In this document: positions 46,330 through 59,494 of the stretch, piece by piece
Layout of the letters: every line of letters starts with the position of its first letter
Numbering within the stretch: position 1 is the first letter of the stretch
NCBI GenBank assembly: GCA_018873245.2
Contig: JAEMBT020000005.1
Location: 11,358,001-11,422,000 of the forward strand
Source: Archegozetes longisetosus
Lineage: Eukaryota > Arthropoda > Arachnida > Sarcoptiformes > Trhypochthoniidae
DNA length: 64,000 nucleotides
Direction: 5' to 3'
Translations under genes and position numbers: made by a program
The notes under the pieces: model-generated
The model's input: the letters and a program-made list of their open reading frames with translations, nothing else
Told to the model about the DNA's origin: nothing
Databases searched by the model: none

Positions 46330-46790
46330 TGTGAATACAGATTTGATTTGATAAAAAATTCGATGAAAAGACTACTCTATGGTTCTGAGAAAGCTAATCT
46401 CAGGGAATTTCTAAGCAAGGGATTTAAAAAAGATATCCCTGAAGATAATTTTGCATGTAATAAATGTTACATGACTTATATAAATGATAAAAGCCAAAAC
46501 AAAGAAAGAGAACAGCTCTCGCGCTCTCAAAGAAGCGTATCATCAGAAGTTGCAGAGCTGAATATTGAAAGCAAAATAATGATAGCATCAGCTAATATTA
46601 ATGAACATAAATACATGATCTGCAGTGCACCAATAAAAAGTAGGCTTCCTGCTATAACAGCGTTAGAAATATACATTAAGCATCGAATCTATATGAGATC
46701 TGGAGTACAGTGCTGCAGGGAGTATCTGGAAGAATACATGTTGAAAAATGAGTTGTTGTTTGAATTATTTTCCTATAGTTTATATTAAAT
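46330..46790 (+). pseudogene. Transposon-derived ORF relic (Cys-rich N-terminal domain)
   Basis: Open frame to 46788 with ACNKCYMTY, an Arg/Ser-rich linker, then HKYMICSAP, LPAITALEIYIKHRIYMRSG and VQCCREYL. This H-K-x-C-x-x-C, then I-x-x-R-I-Y-I-x-x-G-x-x-C-C-x-x-H/Y-L pattern recurs in the N-terminal domain of DDE_Tnp_4/Harbinger-like transposon proteins of arthropods as I recall them. No catalytic domain follows, and 46790-47280 shows only broken frames. Likely a dead transposon fragment. Confidence 0.4.
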
Positions 46791-47359
46791 GGTGTCGTTT
46801 TTCAGACAAGCATCATTATTTTGAATATGCATCATAAGAGATGTTTCGGAACGCAATACTAAGGAAGGGATGGAAATCGAAGGACGCGATCGAAGGAAAA
46901 GCAGATGAAAGAGGACAAAAGTTCCATAGCAAGCATGTGATGAAAATGACTAAAATGCATGATGTCTTAATAGTAATATGGAGTGGAAAGAGATCCTTAA
47001 GTGGGAAATAGCTTTGCTCATTTAAAAATGTACGAGTGACCAAAGCTAAAGAAATTTGGTAGGAGAGCTCAAAACTTGACTACGCGCACTATGGTCAGAA
47101 CTTCAATGGGCTATGAATTGCCTTCGATAGACAGGATCGTATTATGGATCAATGTGATTATGATGTTAGCTATATTATTGATTACTACGACAGGGGTCAT
47201 ACCATAACAAAATTGGATGGTCTACTTTACTTAGTGTCTGCGATGGACTTGAAATTATGCAAGTGAAGGTAGTCACTAGTTTTTGAACTATCTGTTCAAC
47301 AATTTTATTCATACTCAATCAAATTATTGAAAATCAATTATTGAATGACATTGTATTAG

Positions 47360-47795
47360 AATCTGTGGGTCGTAGTTCGGTTACAGTTTGAATTTTTATG
47401 AAAAAGCAGTTCAAAATTAATAAATAAGTTATTTGTGGGTTTTAATAATGTTATACAATCTAGCCTTAAATTAATGATTAGTAATTAGTACTGCCTACGT
47501 TCGCTTCGATCACTTCTTAAAGTCGTTTAGGGATACTTCATATCAACCGATCAATGACTTATTTTTCAATCTGTTCCCAACTTTCAAATAGGGCTCTTTG
47601 AAGTCTACTATTGATTTACAGCCAGATTGAGGTACCGATCGGTCCAATTCATTCCACAAATGCTCGATTATGTTCAAGTCTGGGCTTCGTGGTGGCCGTT
47701 CAGTCTGTTCGACCCCGTTTCCCGTGAACTATTTCGCTAAACGCGAAGTGTAGTTATCAGATTAAAAGATAGAATTACCTCTGATTCCCAGAAAA
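47360..47795 (-). mobile_element. Second, truncated copy of the Tc1-like family
   Basis: Closely resembles 41680-42130 of the element in the DEG/ENaC intron, in the same orientation. Shared landmarks are GTCGTAGTTCG, CGATCGGTCCAATTCAT, TCAAGTC and CAGTCTGTTCGA. It covers the 3' half of the transposase, with the Glu-containing block (E-x-L-W-N-E-L-D equivalent), and breaks off near 47795. Decayed by stops and deletions. Confidence 0.7.
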
Positions 47796-48159
47796 GTGTG
47801 CTTTTATTTTGTTTTTTATCTAAGGAAGTGAATTCTATGTTCTCTATTCTAATATTACAAATTATTATTATTATAAATACTACTGATATTAATATGGTTT
47901 CGATTATACTCTACGCTGGAGTCAGATTTAAAATAGTTCCCAACAATCTTTCCTGTTTTTGATCAAATCTTATGAACTAATAACTGAAATGTTATTAAAA
48001 TGAAAAACTAAACTTTGATCCCTTTAGTACGAACTATCAAGTAACTTATCTAAATTTCATTTCTTTTCCAAAGTTCTTCACTTTTGCATTTAGTTTACAA
48101 AAAGAGAAATTTAATTCATTTGAAGAAATAGAAAAATGTATCACGAAATGCCTAAAGAA

Positions 48160-48385
48160 GTCTCAAAAGTTGATGTAATCGATTAGTGGTCAATTCGTAA
48201 GCGCTCTCTCCCTAATACCTACAAAATGGCTTTCGATATTGTCAACGTCCCTGCAACTAGTGTTTCGAGTCAGCAAATTTTCTCCTGATTTGAACAAGTT
48301 GTAACTAACAAACGCAACAGGTTATTAAAAGGCTCAATTCAAGCAATTATGCACAGATTCAACGCTCTGCTCTCATACAATTAAC
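48160..48385 (+). pseudogene. hAT transposase C-terminal relic
   Basis: Translation reads W-S-I-R-K-R-S-L-P-N-T-Y-K-M-A, then NVPATSVSSQQIFS, a stop, and TNKRNRLLKGS. This matches the hAT dimerisation domain (YP.L...A...L..PATSA.SER.FS..G.....R..L). Stops at two places show it is dead. The rest of the element is not recognisable. Confidence 0.65.
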
Positions 48386-48764
48386 GTAAAAACAAAACAA
48401 CACTAATTGATCAGAAGCTAAGATATTTTACTCGAAACTTATGAAAGGATATCTGCGATCTTTCATTCAGCCAAACCTCATCAGGTTTACGATCTATTCG
48501 TACAAATGTTTGCTTTACTTAATGTCAGATCTGCAATAGACTCGTTCAGCAATACTTGAGACGGAATGAGAGTTGCGTTTTATCGATGGACTTGAGATTA
48601 TACAAGTAAAATATTGAACAATTTTCAAACGCTCTTTTCAAAAGTTTTATTCAACATTTATTCAGTTGGACATAAAGCATTCATAAATTTTTCTATACTT
48701 AAATCAGAGTCAATTAAATTTTTGATTAATTTTATTAAAAGACATTGTCTTTGACTCGTTGAGT

Positions 48765-50524
48765 TTAATTTTTAAAGCTTTTGCTTTTAACGAATCTGGT
48801 AATCATGTCGAGTGAAGCTCTTGGCTGATTATAAGGTAAAATATGTCCTCCATTTCTGACCACAATTTGATAAAATTGGTCCACTTGTCTCACATAACCG
48901 GCAACTTCTGAATCATCTTCAGATACTTTCCAGATCAAACGATCAGCTTTTTTGTATTGATCAGCTTTACTCCAGTTAACAGTTTGCAAAAAGTTTTCTG
49001 TAAGGCGTGCAGCAACTATGATATCGAGTTGTCCACTATAGATCAGAACTTTGTAATTATCCATAAGAGTTGCGAGCCATGGTTTTACAGATTGCATGGT
49101 ATCGTTAATTAGATGCAATTCAACGGTGTTTCCCTCGTTGTAAGTAAGGTTTCCCACATGAATAGCTCTTCTCGTATCATTCAATCCAAGATACGATGGG
49201 TAATACGAGAAATCATCAGGAGCTTTACTGTACAAGTAGTTGTAGTAAAACGTCAAGCCAGTCACGTCTGTAAAATAAGTTGTCGTATTTATTAAGTCTC
49301 CCGCGATTAAAAAGTCAAGTATTTTGAACGCATCGATATACTGTCCGATTTCAATCAATTCGACAGCTTTCTTTTCTTCAGTATTGAAAAAGTTTCTCTG
49401 ATTTTCGTCCACAAGTCCAATTTGGAAGAGAAATTCTCCATAGCTTAACATAGTCCGTGGATCACATAATCTGTTTCCAATAGCGATACCCTTAAGGGAT
49501 ATATTAGACTTGACTCCTTCGGTGTGTATCTTATAAGCGATGACCGGTGCATATTTACCGGCGTAAGATTCTCCAGTGATGTAAAAGTCGTTTTTTCTAT
49601 AATCATAGAAGATGGTGAAGAATTGTTGAAGTGCTTCGTATAAATCTCTTGCCACATCATTTTCATCTTTTGCATAACCTTTAGTTGGCAGATGAGAAAC
49701 AATTAATAGATGTATATAAAACATATAGACTATATAATATAGCTATGAATACCTTCTTCAGATTGAGTAAAGCTAAATCCAGTTCCAACAGGATTGTCAA
49801 TGTATAACAAAGAAAATTGTTGAGCCCACGTGTATTTGCGTAGATTTGCTTTCAAATCTTTTTGTAAAACAAAAGGTCCATGTTCTACGAATAAACCAAA
49901 TAATGATGAACCTCCAGGTCCTCCTTGAAGCCAAAGCAATACTGGAGCGTTTTTGTCTTTATTCTAATAATAAATACTCATTTTTAGGAGGTTTAACAAA
50001 TTTGATGTAAGGCTAAATCTGTAATGAAGCTATTTTAGTTGAAAGTATAAAACGCGAGTAGTCGCTTGAGTGCTATTGCGTGGTATCTGTGGTTTCGTTT
50101 CAATTACAGATAATATGCAATAGCATTGAACGACGAAATGAAGCAAAAGATGCAAATCAAATAAGCCTAAGTGAAACTGGATGAATGGGTTAGAAGCAAT
50201 TAACAAATTGGTCAAACATTTAATGAGTCTTACCAGAGCAGGAAAGAACCAAAAGAAAATATTGCTGTTATACTTCTTATTAACAGTTAGTAAACCAGAA
50301 TAACTCATGATATTGGGTGCGTTCTGCAGTCCATTCACTTGGCTTAGTTTTTTGGCTTCCTCTACTTTACCACTTTCTATGTATGGAGTCAAGAATAGAG
50401 GTTCGCCCGCATTCTTAACGTTTTTGTCGGGCGTCAGGTGAGAAGGAAAGAGGTTTATGCGAAGAATTGCTAACGAGTTGTTTATCCCTATTGCAATAAA
50501 CAGCAAACAAATGAAAACTTTCAT
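48765..50524 (-). CDS. Serine carboxypeptidase, CPVL-like, 471 residues
   Basis: Three exons on the minus strand: 50234-50524, 49753-49963 and 48765-49678, with good GT...AG introns and matching phases. ATG at 50522-50524 opens a signal peptide (MKVFICLLFIAIGINNSLA). It matches animal vitellogenic-like carboxypeptidases (peptidase family S10) throughout: SYSGLLTV, FFWFFPAL, LLWLQGGPGGSS, VGTGFSFT and GYAKDENDVARDLY. The catalytic Ser is in TGESYAGKYAP (about residue 205), the Asp in YSGQLDIIV and the His in NGGHILPYNQP. The length equals the family norm. A secreted or lysosomal acid carboxypeptidase is expected. All catalytic residues are present and the gene looks intact. Confidence 0.95.
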
Positions 50525-52178
50525 TTTGAAGAACTACGTGTCGAATGACTAATACTTTTAAAAACTTATATTTAATAATCGAAAATTTATGAATTCCAAA
50601 AATGTGTTACAATTATTACCGAAGTGTACCTACAGCTGCAGACTCTTTTCAACAGATGTTTGATTATTTTAATGCTTCGTAATTTTCTTCTACTGGTATT
50701 TATAAATGTGTTCGAACATTGCATTCGGTCTAATGTTGTGTTATCGACGATCGACTTTAGAACAGAGCTCAGACTTTACGGTACTTGTGTACAAATCTTC
50801 ACTTGGATTCAATAACTTGGATTATACAACTAAAAATCTTTTTCCGTGAGCGATAGCTTTTACAGGTTTATAAATAAAGTCGTTTTTGACCGACTACCGA
50901 AGAAGCTGAGCCTCTTCAGAACACATTTAAAGTGAACGAACAGACCGGCTAATTCAGTTCTTACAAAACTGTATGTTTTTATTTAATGCAAATAATGCAA
51001 TTTTGTTGCCAACACGTTTCATATCTTAAAATATGTGGAAGTCTCTACATAAAAAGTGTCTTAATCCGTTTATTAGATACCTTGTTTTCATTCACATCGT
51101 GTGTGACTCTTATAAAGTGCAGTTCTCAATCAAATCTTTAGTTTATATTTCAAATAATTGTTATTTAAAACTGTGATTTGTAACTTGAATCAGATTAAAA
51201 CTTTTTAAAAATATTTTATATGGGGGCCAAAATTTGTTGTCCCGCATTTAACAGCTTTTGACTTGGTCACCCTAATTTTCTTATACTGATACATGGCGTA
51301 AAATTAAAATCTAAATTGGAAAGTTGTGAAAAACTCTTTGTTCTAGTCATTAGAAAAAACTAATGATTAATACAGTATATGAATAAATGATGTAATTTTG
51401 TACTTTTAATTAATCGGTACAATAATTTGTGACATAGACCTAACAAATGGTGTTTAAAACTTCATCAAATGTGTCTAAATCTGTTTAGAATGAGATTCAA
51501 AACATTTGCAACAAATGTTTAGATAAATACCAACTTATTTGAAGATTGTTCTAGCAAATTTTTATATTAAATAAGAATCGATTAAAGTCAGTAAGTAATG
51601 TGTACTTAGGAAATTTATTCCTCATAGGTTAGGTTAGGTTAGGTTAGCACCTGGAGCACATGATAAAGTAACAATAAATGAAAATTGTATATTTCTAAAT
51701 ATCGTAAACCTATCGAATGTGCAAAAACTGAGAAAGATGTGATTTTTAATAATAGCTCAAACTATGCAAAGAATAATAAATAAAAGTAAAATGTCACTTT
51801 TCATATAATACTTCCCCCTTGGTTTTTTGATGAGAGTTTCTAAAAATTATTCTTACTTTTTTCTCTAGTTTTTTCTCGTATAAGACTTTGTATCCTTAAT
51901 TTAAAGTCCCAAAAATATTACCACTTAACAATCAACAATAGGGCTATTAGTTTAAGAGTTAGAATTATGAACGCTTGATCTATGAAACGTTCTAATGAAC
52001 TTTTTCCGTCAAAAATAACTTTCATTTCTTAAATTTCGATCGAATTTAAATTCTCAATCAATATTTCTAGTTGCATATTTGATACATAAGAAATAATGGA
52101 GTTTATAACGATTAATTAGCAAATGAAAAAGATTCCTTAAAAGTATGTTTGCTTTATCTGATAGTAAATATATTATCA
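50525..52178. other. Intergenic, 1.7 kb, with TTAGG tract
   Basis: Upstream of the carboxypeptidase. It contains a short interstitial telomere-like run at about 51627-51647. No gene seen. Confidence 0.4.
51627..51647. repeat. Interstitial (TTAGG)n tract
   Basis: GGTTAGGTTAGGTTAGGTTAG-type run: three full TTAGG units plus partial units. TTAGG is the common arthropod telomere repeat. Confidence 0.85.
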
Positions 52179-52541
52179 GAGTGTCCCATTCAAAGTGATG
52201 CAGACTTGTGGCTGTGTATCTTGGAGGCTACAAGGTGGAATTAGTCGCCATTTTAGATTTGTGTTTGCTGATTCTTGATTTGTGAAACGAGCCAAATCAA
52301 CTTTTCCGAATCAATTATAAACAGACAAGTATTGGTCAACTATGTTAATGATCATGAGCAATGAAGTCTCATCAAAAACAGAATTGACTAGCTCCTGTCT
52401 GTCCATGATTGATCCGAAAAAGTTGGTTTATTTCACAAGGTGAGAATTGGCGGATACAAGTCCAGGATGGCAACTAGTTCTATTTTGTGTTTTCCAGGAC
52501 ACGCCTCTCTATATCTGCATCGTTTTGAATGGGAGATCCAA
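52179..52541. mobile_element. Foldback MITE, about 360 bp
   Basis: Imperfect inverted arms of about 150 bp. The left end GTGTCCCATTCAAA mirrors TTTTGAATGGGAGAT at the right end. Inner pairs include GATGCAGA/TCTGCATC, CAACTTTTCCGAATCAAT against a mirrored copy near 52420, and ACAGACA/TGTCTGT. No ORF. Divergence between the arms suggests an old copy. Confidence 0.7.
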
Positions 52542-54944
52542 ATATTTTGTGTTTGATCAAACAGATCGATAATATCTTAATTTTATTCTGTATCTTTTGT
52601 TTGAGTATAAAATAAAAGAAAAGAAGAAATAATTAGTTTAGTATTTCTTGAATATGAAGTGCGATTATGAATGCCGCTCACTTTTCTAGTGTTGTGAATT
52701 TCTCATATTAAATAAGTAACAATTTTATTTAGTTTCTTCTTTAATTTCGAAAGAAAAATACTCCCAAGTTGTTTCTAAATATATATCGATCATAATATGA
52801 TCATGTGCTTATTAATACTTTCATCTTTTTAAATAACATGTAACTGAAGTTTTTTCAATTAGAGAATAAATCTTTAGATCTTTTCATCATAAAAACTGAT
52901 TTTACTAGTTTCAGCTAGTATTGAAGGTGTGAACTCAAAACTTAGTGAAGAAAGCGAAATTCATATTTCATTTTTACTCTAGTTATTCTAAAAATCAAAT
53001 TGTAAAAATTAGAAGAATCAAGAATTCGAAGCATTTTTTCAATTTAAGATTGTGGCGATGATTTAACGGGTAAGTATCCTTTATTCCTAAATTTGAGCAA
53101 TCAGTTATGTTTCAAACTTTGATGACTTAAGGAACTACTGACAGTCTTAGATTCTGGACTGTTTCTAGCATACAGAATAATCATTTGAACTTCCCCTACA
53201 CATAATTTAATATTTAAAGAAGTTTTTTACAATGATTTTGTTGCGCCTAAGGCGCGAATTAAAACCGTCAATCACCGGTAAACCACTAATTGATTTTACC
53301 GGTGGAATGAAGACACAACTTATTGTCTACGATAAATCTAAGTTTGGGGACGAAAGGGATATCTGATAGAAATTGCTTATCCAGCAATTTTGCTATCATA
53401 TATGTTTAGCTATCAGGAAGAAAGACAAGTGTTCTCAACAAAGTCTTTATTAATACTAACTTAAAAATGCATTTACACAAGCCTTTAATATGTTAAAAAT
53501 TGATCAAAACTAATGCCTTACTAAAGGCCAGTTATAGTGCATGATAGAGTGACCGATAGAGTCAATCATAGAGTCAACTGACAGTCACTGTTCGTCACAA
53601 TTTAAAGGCCTAAAAATTGACTAAAATTAGGTAATCTAAACTTTCAAGTTCTCAGTGCAGTACTAATTTGTGTTAATATTCATTACTCGTTTAATATATC
53701 TAAATATAAATGCGAGTTCAACATTTTCAACTTTTTAATCATATAAATAAGAATGTATAAAAATTCTTAAATTACATATAATTAGTTATTTTGTATATTA
53801 AAATCTTTATTGTGGATTAAAGATTATTAAATATTAATTCTTATTACTTTTACTTTTACTTTTAAACTTAGAAAGACTTTTTAAGCTAAGTATAAAACTT
53901 GTAAAAGTGGGTCTCTTGCGCTTATATATAGAAATGTCACTCGATATTAGAAAACTTGTTTCTGGTATTTTTCTGTGACATTTTAGTTAATAAAGGGTAG
54001 ATGTTATAATTGATCTCACCTAAGCGCCAGACATAAAATAAACTATCACAAGTTTACAAAACAATATTTACATTCACTATTTCTATGATAATAGATACAT
54101 CCCTTCTCTGAATTTGCTCTATATTTCTTAATTTGACATTTTAAAATATTTTAACCTTTTTTCATATGCATCGAGTCTGAAAAACTGTCATGTATATTAA
54201 TAATAATAAATGGATTATTTAGTTGCATACTGTTAAGTGTGTTCAGTATTTTGTTTAAACCGATTAGAATCAAGAGTCATTATATGTCTCAATTTTTTAA
54301 ACCGAGTCCTATCAAGATTTGATTAGTCTATATTTATCAACATGAAATCCACAAATTCAAAACGTTTTCAATAGGATGATAAAATTTATGTTATAACTTG
54401 TTTCATTTGAAGAAAATGTTGTCCTATAGATTATAACTAGAAATATAAACTATTATTATCCAACAAAAATTCACCATTGATTTATTTCAGAAGTTAACCG
54501 TTTCTATAGTTACAAAATTGTATTATCTTTGGAAATGTGATAATTTCATTATGTTTATCCTTACAAAATTAATTTCTGTTCAAACAAATTTTTTGACAAT
54601 GATAATCTTTGTACATCTTTCTGCGTTTCTAATTATATGACGATAATTAATTATTAGATCGATATTCGTTCTATACTAAGAAAAAGAAAGAGAATGCTGT
54701 TAAATTCTATTCAACATTATCTTTTGGGTAAATTCTTTTCATTGTTTCTCTGATAATATTATTTTAAAATTCTATAAGAAACATGAAAAGCATAGAAATG
54801 TTGTGAACTAAAAATCAATGAACACAGCTAAGCATTCAATAAGTTTTTCTAGACATACATTTATAATCGATTTTATTCCTTCTAACATAGATTATAATAT
54901 GCTAAGGAATAATACAGCAGAAAGTTAAAAATTTTACAAAGGAA
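52542..54944. other. Intergenic, 2.4 kb
   Basis: AT-rich. A small inverted repeat ACCGGTAAA/TTTTACCGGT lies near 53275-53305. No coding frame supported. Confidence 0.4.
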
Positions 54945-56968
54945 ATGGCTTATATTACTCATTTTTGCTCGAATTACACTAAAGATCAAAGTATTTCACC
55001 TTCAAATGAAGACTCACAAAGGTTGACTATTGGAATACATCTTGGAGCTGTGAGTATCTTTAATTATATAATCTATGTAAGACTAATTTTAATTTATTTT
55101 TTGATCATTAGGTTTATGGAGAAAATGAAAAATCGATTTATATATGTGATCAATATAATTATATTTATCAAATGATGGAAAAGAAATTAAATATCAGGTA
55201 AAATTTGAAGATAAACATTCATTGAATTTTAATTATCTTATTTATCACATATTCTTCATGTTGATCATTCATCATAAATTATTGATAGTTTAACATTTTT
55301 TATCATCAATAACGTAAAGTCCATCGAAAAGTCTAGAAATACAACAATAACTGGCGCACTACATCTTATTGAAAGAGGGGTAAGATCTGGTCTAGAGTTG
55401 CCACTTTTTTCTTCAGATAAATTATTCAAGGGGACCTTTATATAATTCTTCATGTTTAGAACTCAAGAAAAATCTGCCTCCGTTCTATTTCTTAGAATAA
55501 TATTAGAATTAGTTAACAAAAAATTTCTCAAAATTTATTCAAAAATTACTATTTAAATTAATGTTTCATGGTAAAAATCATGGAGATGTATCAAAAATTA
55601 AGAAAAAATCAGAAAATTTTGGGTTTTAGATCGAAGATGAACTCTTCATTTTCAGTCAAAAGGAATGACAATATATTTTAAGAATTTAGACTAAATCTTG
55701 AGAGGTGGCAACTATAAAGTGGTCCCTAGTACAGAATTAAACTTTGATCAATAATAATTTTTTCTAAACTTTTTCGTTGAAGTATTACGACATCACTCCT
55801 ACAGAATTTGTTTATAATGAAGAGAGAAGTTTTATTGTGGATTTTCTAAACTTGTTACCTGAATTAAAAATTTTATCAATATTGAGCAGTCCCGATACTA
55901 TAATGAATAATAGTCTTATTAACGTAATGAAAATTTTTCAAACTAATGTTTGGATACTTATTTTCATCTCATATTTGTTCATCATATGGACTAATACTAT
56001 TGGAGTTAGCGTTTACAAAACAAAGATGTCCATTGCTTTAGATTATTATGGCTTACTATTAGGCAAAGGTATAACTTATACCAACTTTGAATTTATATTA
56101 AAATTTTCTATCTCCACTTTTAACAGCCATTAAACTGGAGAATTATCATAACAAATTATTGACAATAATTTGGATTTTAGCATCAATCCTTTTTATTAAT
56201 TTATTCATAAGTGATATTCAAGCCTCACTTATATCCAGAAAAGAAAATCTTATCGAGACATTGGAACAGCTCACTCAAAATAAAGATATTGCAATTTACG
56301 TTGACAAGAAATCTTATTCTTATAAAATTTTGGAAAGAGTAATAAATTTTTCGAATTCATAACATAAATTTACTGAAATCAAATTAACAATTTTTAATCA
56401 CTATCATTCAAGGATTATAAAATTTTGATGCCAAGACTACTAGAAATAAACTATTATCAACAATACACTTTTGAAATTCTGGAGAAATTGATTCAACACA
56501 AGACTGTATTGATTTCGAATCAATATATTATAGAGGAGATAACCAAGCTTCATTATCGATTCAATTTGAAAATAACTGGAGGTTTTTGGCAATCAACTTT
56601 GTATGGATTCCCTATTAGAAAATCTTTGAAGAAAAGCTTGAAAAATAAACTTGACAATTTGTAAGAAAGCCAGTGAGTAGAAAATAATCAATTTTTAATT
56701 TGATTTTGTTTTTTCATAAAGATTTAAATCAATACACTCCTTCGGGATTTATGGATTCAAGCAAACGCAATTGATTCGTGAAAAATTTTTAAATGATCAA
56801 AAGCTTACAGAAAAATTGGAAGTTCCTATGTTCAAACAATGCTCACAAAATGATATCTGCCTGCAAATTAGTAATTTATCCTTTATTTTCATTTTCTATG
56901 CTTTTGGAAAATTTTTTTCCTTAATTATTCTTGTTATCGAGCTCATTATAAGAAAAGTCAGACGTTGA
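54945..56968 (+). CDS. Ionotropic-receptor-like channel (IR-B), 424 residues
   Basis: Seven exons: 54945-55049, 55112-55197, 55289-55379, 55783-56068, 56127-56338, 56413-56660, 56722-56968, all phase-consistent. Start ATG 54945; lobe S1 begins soon after with R-L-T-I-G-I-H-L-G. NTTITGALHLIERG is the counterpart of NGSWNGLFGLIDRN in IR-A. YNEERSFIVDF retains the ligand-binding-type Arg. LSSP is followed by M1 (VWILIFISYLFIIW), then TIIWILASILFINLFISDIQASLIS (M2/M3 part), a shortened S2 with GFPIRKSL, and a C-terminal membrane helix (FIFIFYAFGKFFSLIILVIELII). Like IR-A it lacks an amino-terminal domain and a visible signal peptide. Intron 3 (403 bp) carries a small TIR insert. Likely a chemosensory cation channel; ligand unknown. 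Confidence 0.82.
55396..55713. mobile_element. Possible MITE in IR-B intron 3
   Basis: AGTTGCCAC (55396-55404) and GTGGCAACT (55705-55713) are inverted and roughly bound the intron's extra length. The same GTTGCCAC core occurs at the ends of the Tc1-like relic at 3166-4064. Tentative. Confidence 0.4.
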
Positions 56969-57784
56969 TACTTATTCTTGTTTATAAAGAGTTTATTATT
57001 TCATATCAGAGCTTATTTAAATGCACTTTAAGTAAAATTCGAAATATTAATTTTCATTAAAATTACTTTGAGTTGAATAAAAGTCAAATCAAATGATTTA
57101 AGTTTAGTTACTAGCATTCAAAATAAATTATCTAGTATATTATTTATTTGCTGATCTATTAGAAAAATAATCAACTTTGTGTAGATTTCTGTAACAATTT
57201 TCGTAACTTTAACTTGAAGGGTATGCATTTTAGAAAAATTTCAGACATGATAATTATCATCGAAATCATGATTGATGTGTTGATAGAAAGACAAGTTATT
57301 GAAACTATTGAAAAGATTGCCAAATTTCGAATTCATGCTTCTCTTGCTAGTGACATCTTGAGTGTCAACTGACTATCACTAATTTGGCCTATTATTCATT
57401 TCATTCACGTATTACATGCCGCCACAAGTCTTTGCCAAATTTATCATTGTGTCGTGTGCAAAAGTTGAGTATTCTATTAGTTTTGTGAATAGTTATGATA
57501 AAATTTGTAATCTAGTTTTCACATTAGAATTCAATGATTTTCTGGGTGAGAATTCATTGAAATTTAAATCTTTAATCATGTTATATTTTGATTAAAACGA
57601 ATGATCTTAACAACATTTGAAACAGTATATTGATCAATAAAGAGAAAGTTGATATACTTCGAAATGCTTTTAAAAATTTCGATATTATATAGTTTTCCAA
57701 ATTTGATCATTTCAGTTCCTAGTATCAATAACTGAAGCGTCTGAAGTGAACAAACATTTTATAGAAATGCTTAAATATTTAATC
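56969..57784. other. Intergenic, 0.8 kb
   Basis: AT-rich, no feature supported. Confidence 0.4.
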
Positions 57785-59460
57785 TACAGCAGAGCACAAA
57801 AGTTTTGAAACTCGGTATGCCTTCACGTTTTGCACAATAGCTTCTAAATTATTTTTCTCGCTTCAGCCAGTTTTATACTAAATTGAACACAGGGTCCCCT
57901 GAGAATAATGATATCAAACGACTTAGTCAACTAAATATAAAAAGAGATACAATTTTCGCCAAAATGGCCAATCAAACAACAAATGTAAGAAAGTTAAATT
58001 TTTAATTAAAAATATGTTTAAAACGTTAAAATATTAATGAAAATGGCGGGGCTAGTGGTGCCAGAGTATATCAGGTAAAAAGTCTCGTGAGAAATGGTGC
58101 AGGGGCTGAGCGAAAGCAAAATATCAGTAAGACCTCAAAAGCTGATGGATAATAAGTTAATAAACGTGCAGTATATCAGTGTGTACAAAGGAACAACGGC
58201 TGATCATGGGACGAACGCCCACAAACAACTTTTTATGAAAAATTAAGTCTTTACTTTTTTATTCAATCCTTTTCAATTCAAATTGGAGGTGTCAACTATT
58301 AGGTTAATGCACTTGAAAATATATATGCTCATAGCGTTAAAGATAGTCAGAAAATATCCAAATCTAGTGATTAGTACTTTAGGCATTTTTATTGGTTTGT
58401 GCGCAAATTATTACCCGGCGTATCGCTAAGTAGGAAATCAGAAAGTGACTAAAACCTGGTCTTCGCAATATATTATATTCATCATGGATTAAGAAGCTAT
58501 CGGATAATGAGGAATATCGAAGCCAGTTAATTATGGATATCGTTAAGAATGAAAAATTATAAACCACCAGCGATTTAAAAGTCATAATTAGTCACAATTA
58601 GCAAAGTTTGGCTAGCTTTTAACAAATGAATTTTCAAGTCAAAGATGAGTAGTATAAGAAATCGCTTAGAATATTATATCAGAATTAAAGTGATGTTAGT
58701 TGCTATTAGATAATAGCTCATTTTAAAGATAATTTTGTAGTGAATGTTTTAGTAAAATATCCATGCAATTAAATTAATTTTTAACGAATTTATGAAGGAA
58801 AAACCAGTTGATACTTTATATGCACAGAAGGGTAGACCCCAAAATGCTCACTAAAATGAAGGTATGGGAAGAGTATCTTTTCATGGTAAAACAAATATTC
58901 CCATCGTTGTTTGATTCACAGAATCAATTATTTACTATAGTATAATCAACAGAAACCTTCCTACAATATTGGAGCTTTATCCTGAAGATTTTACTCCTCA
59001 ACAAGACAACGTCAGATCTCATAATTTCTGTTCAACAATGTACTTTATGAAGAATAATAAAATTTTGATTCTAAAATAGTCGGCGGGTTCTCCAGACCTA
59101 AATTCCATCGAAAATATTTGAAGAATTATAAAAGGAAAGGTTGAGAGTACCGGTAAGACGACTATCGGAGAGTTGAAGAAGAAATACAAAAGATATGGGA
59201 AGAAATTAGTTAAGATGTCTTAGGATCTTCAGTCAAGCCCAATCCTCGTCGACTTTGAATGATCACTGGGACCAAAGGGGAAACAATTAAATATTAATTT
59301 TGGATAAGATAGATAGCCTAATCTATTATTTATAGTCTCTTTATGAAAATTAACCCAAGAATACAGAAATTGAACAATAAAATTTTGAGTCTCGAATTTT
59401 TCGCCCTATAACTATGCGGACAGAAACAAAACTATCTTACCTAAAATTTTCTTTTTATTA
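57785..59460 (+). mobile_element. Decayed Tc1-like transposon (a second family)
   Basis: Plus strand. At about 58990-59260 the translation gives T-P-Q-Q-D-N-V-R-S-H, then SAGSPDLNSIENI, IIKGKVESTGK and ELKKKYKRYGKK. These are the second Asp (QQDN.R.H) and Glu (SPDLN.IEN.W) regions plus C-terminus of a Tc1-type transposase. Decayed N-terminal coding lies around 58040-58250 (R-V-Y-Q-V-K-S-L-V-R). Many stops. End points are approximate because the inverted repeats are too worn to define. Confidence 0.6.
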
Positions 59461-59494
59461 GAACGACCTACAGCAACTAATAGAAGTATTAGTC

